From: Filomicrobium sp. | GTDB lineage: Bacteria > Pseudomonadota > Alphaproteobacteria > Rhizobiales > Hyphomicrobiaceae | NCBI GenBank assembly: GCA_030607105.1 | Contig: JAUWFF010000084.1 | Coordinates: forward strand, 1-6,166 | Reading direction: 5' to 3' | DNA: 6,166 nucleotides | In this document: piece by piece, positions 5,636-6,166 of the stretch | Position numbering within the stretch: position 1 is the first letter of the stretch | Layout: the number at the start of each line of letters is the position of its first letter | Notes under the pieces: generated by a model | Seen by the model: only the letters and a program-made list of their open reading frames with translations | Database searches by the model: none | What the model was told of the DNA's origin: nothing | Program-made: the position numbers and the translations under genes

Positions 5636-6166
5636 CAGGAGCACCCTTCAGCGATAATCTCTTTTCCGTTCTGGAACACACTTGGTAGCCGGCTTGGGAA
5701 GTTGCCCCGAGGTTCATAGATCCGGAAATAAATTACCCCACGCCCAACACCTTTGCGCAACTTTAACCAGTTGACGTCTGTATCCCGTGGGCGATCGTTG
5801 GAAATGAGAATTTCGTACTTACCATCCGGGCCGACCTTAATGTCATCCGAGTTGATGACTGGACCGACTTCCATAAGCTTGTTGTAGGTAAAACTCCAGT
5901 ATAACGCATCCGGCGTTTGCCCCACCAGCTTTATCGGCCCCCTGTCGAAGTTCACAAAGGCAATCCAGTATTGGCAGTCAAGGTGTATGTAGCGAAACCA
6001 TATCCATCGGGCGATCTGCATCCGCACTCGAAATTCATGCCGCTTTGCTTCCTGCCAGCGCCCGATTTTCTCCCAGCGCAACCAGAAAAAACCCGCGACA
6101 GCCGCCATAATTATCGGCACCAAAAGCAACGACAATAGTGCTGAGCACAACAGTAGCGATGACGCC
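5635..6166 (-). CDS. Membrane-anchored DUF1254/DUF1214-like protein, upstream member (partial at the window edge)
   Basis: At least 171 residues; the frame stays open to the window edge and the start may lie beyond it. A TTG at 6150 is the most upstream start-like codon that still leaves the whole hydrophobic segment. Numbering from it: a membrane helix at about 3-25, a basic/aromatic segment (WEKIGRWQEAKRHEFRVRMQ) at 26-45, then a beta-rich domain with YWIAFVNFDRGPIKLVG at 61-77, ALYWSFTYNK at 82-91, YEILISNDRP at 112-121, NWLKLRKGVGRGVIYFRIYEP at 127-147 broken by a turn, and FPSRLPSVFQNGKEI at the end. The N-W-L, then R-hydrophobic-Y-x-P, then LPSVFQNGKEI order is typical of DUF1214-type C-terminal domains. 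Role unknown; it probably sits on the outer face of the inner membrane and acts with its coupled neighbour. A family-level call only. Confidence 0.6.
   Translation of the reverse strand, partial: ASSLLLCSALLSLLLVPIIMAAVAGFFWLRWEKIGRWQEAKRHEFRVRMQIARWIWFRYIHLDCQYWIAFVNFDRGPIKLVGQTPDALYWSFTYNKLMEVGPVINSDDIKVGPDGKYEILISNDRPRDTDVNWLKLRKGVGRGVIYFRIYEPRGNFPSRLPSVFQNGKEIIAEGCS

Overview
The window reads as a stretch of chromosome or large replicon from a moderately GC-rich alphaproteobacterium, most likely of the Hyphomicrobiales (rhizobium-like). This is inferred from the C/G-rich third codon positions, a FixQ/CcoQ-type respiratory small protein, a pair of membrane-anchored DUF1254/DUF1214-like proteins and a proteobacterial type II NADH dehydrogenase. 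No rRNA, tRNA, CRISPR array or insertion sequence was found.

Left part (1-974): the first 648 bases hold no intact gene. The minus strand at the left edge carries a decayed coding remnant with an in-frame amber codon, possibly the start of an alpha/beta-hydrolase. At 649-783 a 44-residue single-pass membrane protein of the FixQ/CcoQ type stands alone, without other cbb3 oxidase genes in view.

Middle (975-2583): a minus-strand endonuclease/exonuclease/phosphatase (EEP) superfamily enzyme has an excellent ribosome binding site and an altered C-terminal active-site motif. Upstream of it on the same strand is a candidate 37-residue lipoprotein. About 350 bases with no convincing gene follow.

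Right-centre (2584-5028): two plus-strand genes separated by 69 bases, an acetamidase/formamidase-family amidohydrolase and a type II NADH:quinone oxidoreductase (NDH-2). They could be co-transcribed, but no known pathway joins them. The pairing may mean only that both share a promoter.

Right edge (5150-6166): two minus-strand genes joined by a one-base stop/start overlap (TGATG). They encode small N-terminally anchored proteins with matching extracytoplasmic domains. The upstream one runs off the window.

Respiratory or redox functions recur (CcoQ-like protein, NDH-2), but the genes lie in separate transcription units and I see no single integrated new system. The most distinctive items are the orphan CcoQ-like protein, the translationally coupled DUF1254-like pair and the EEP enzyme lacking the Asp of its SDH motif.
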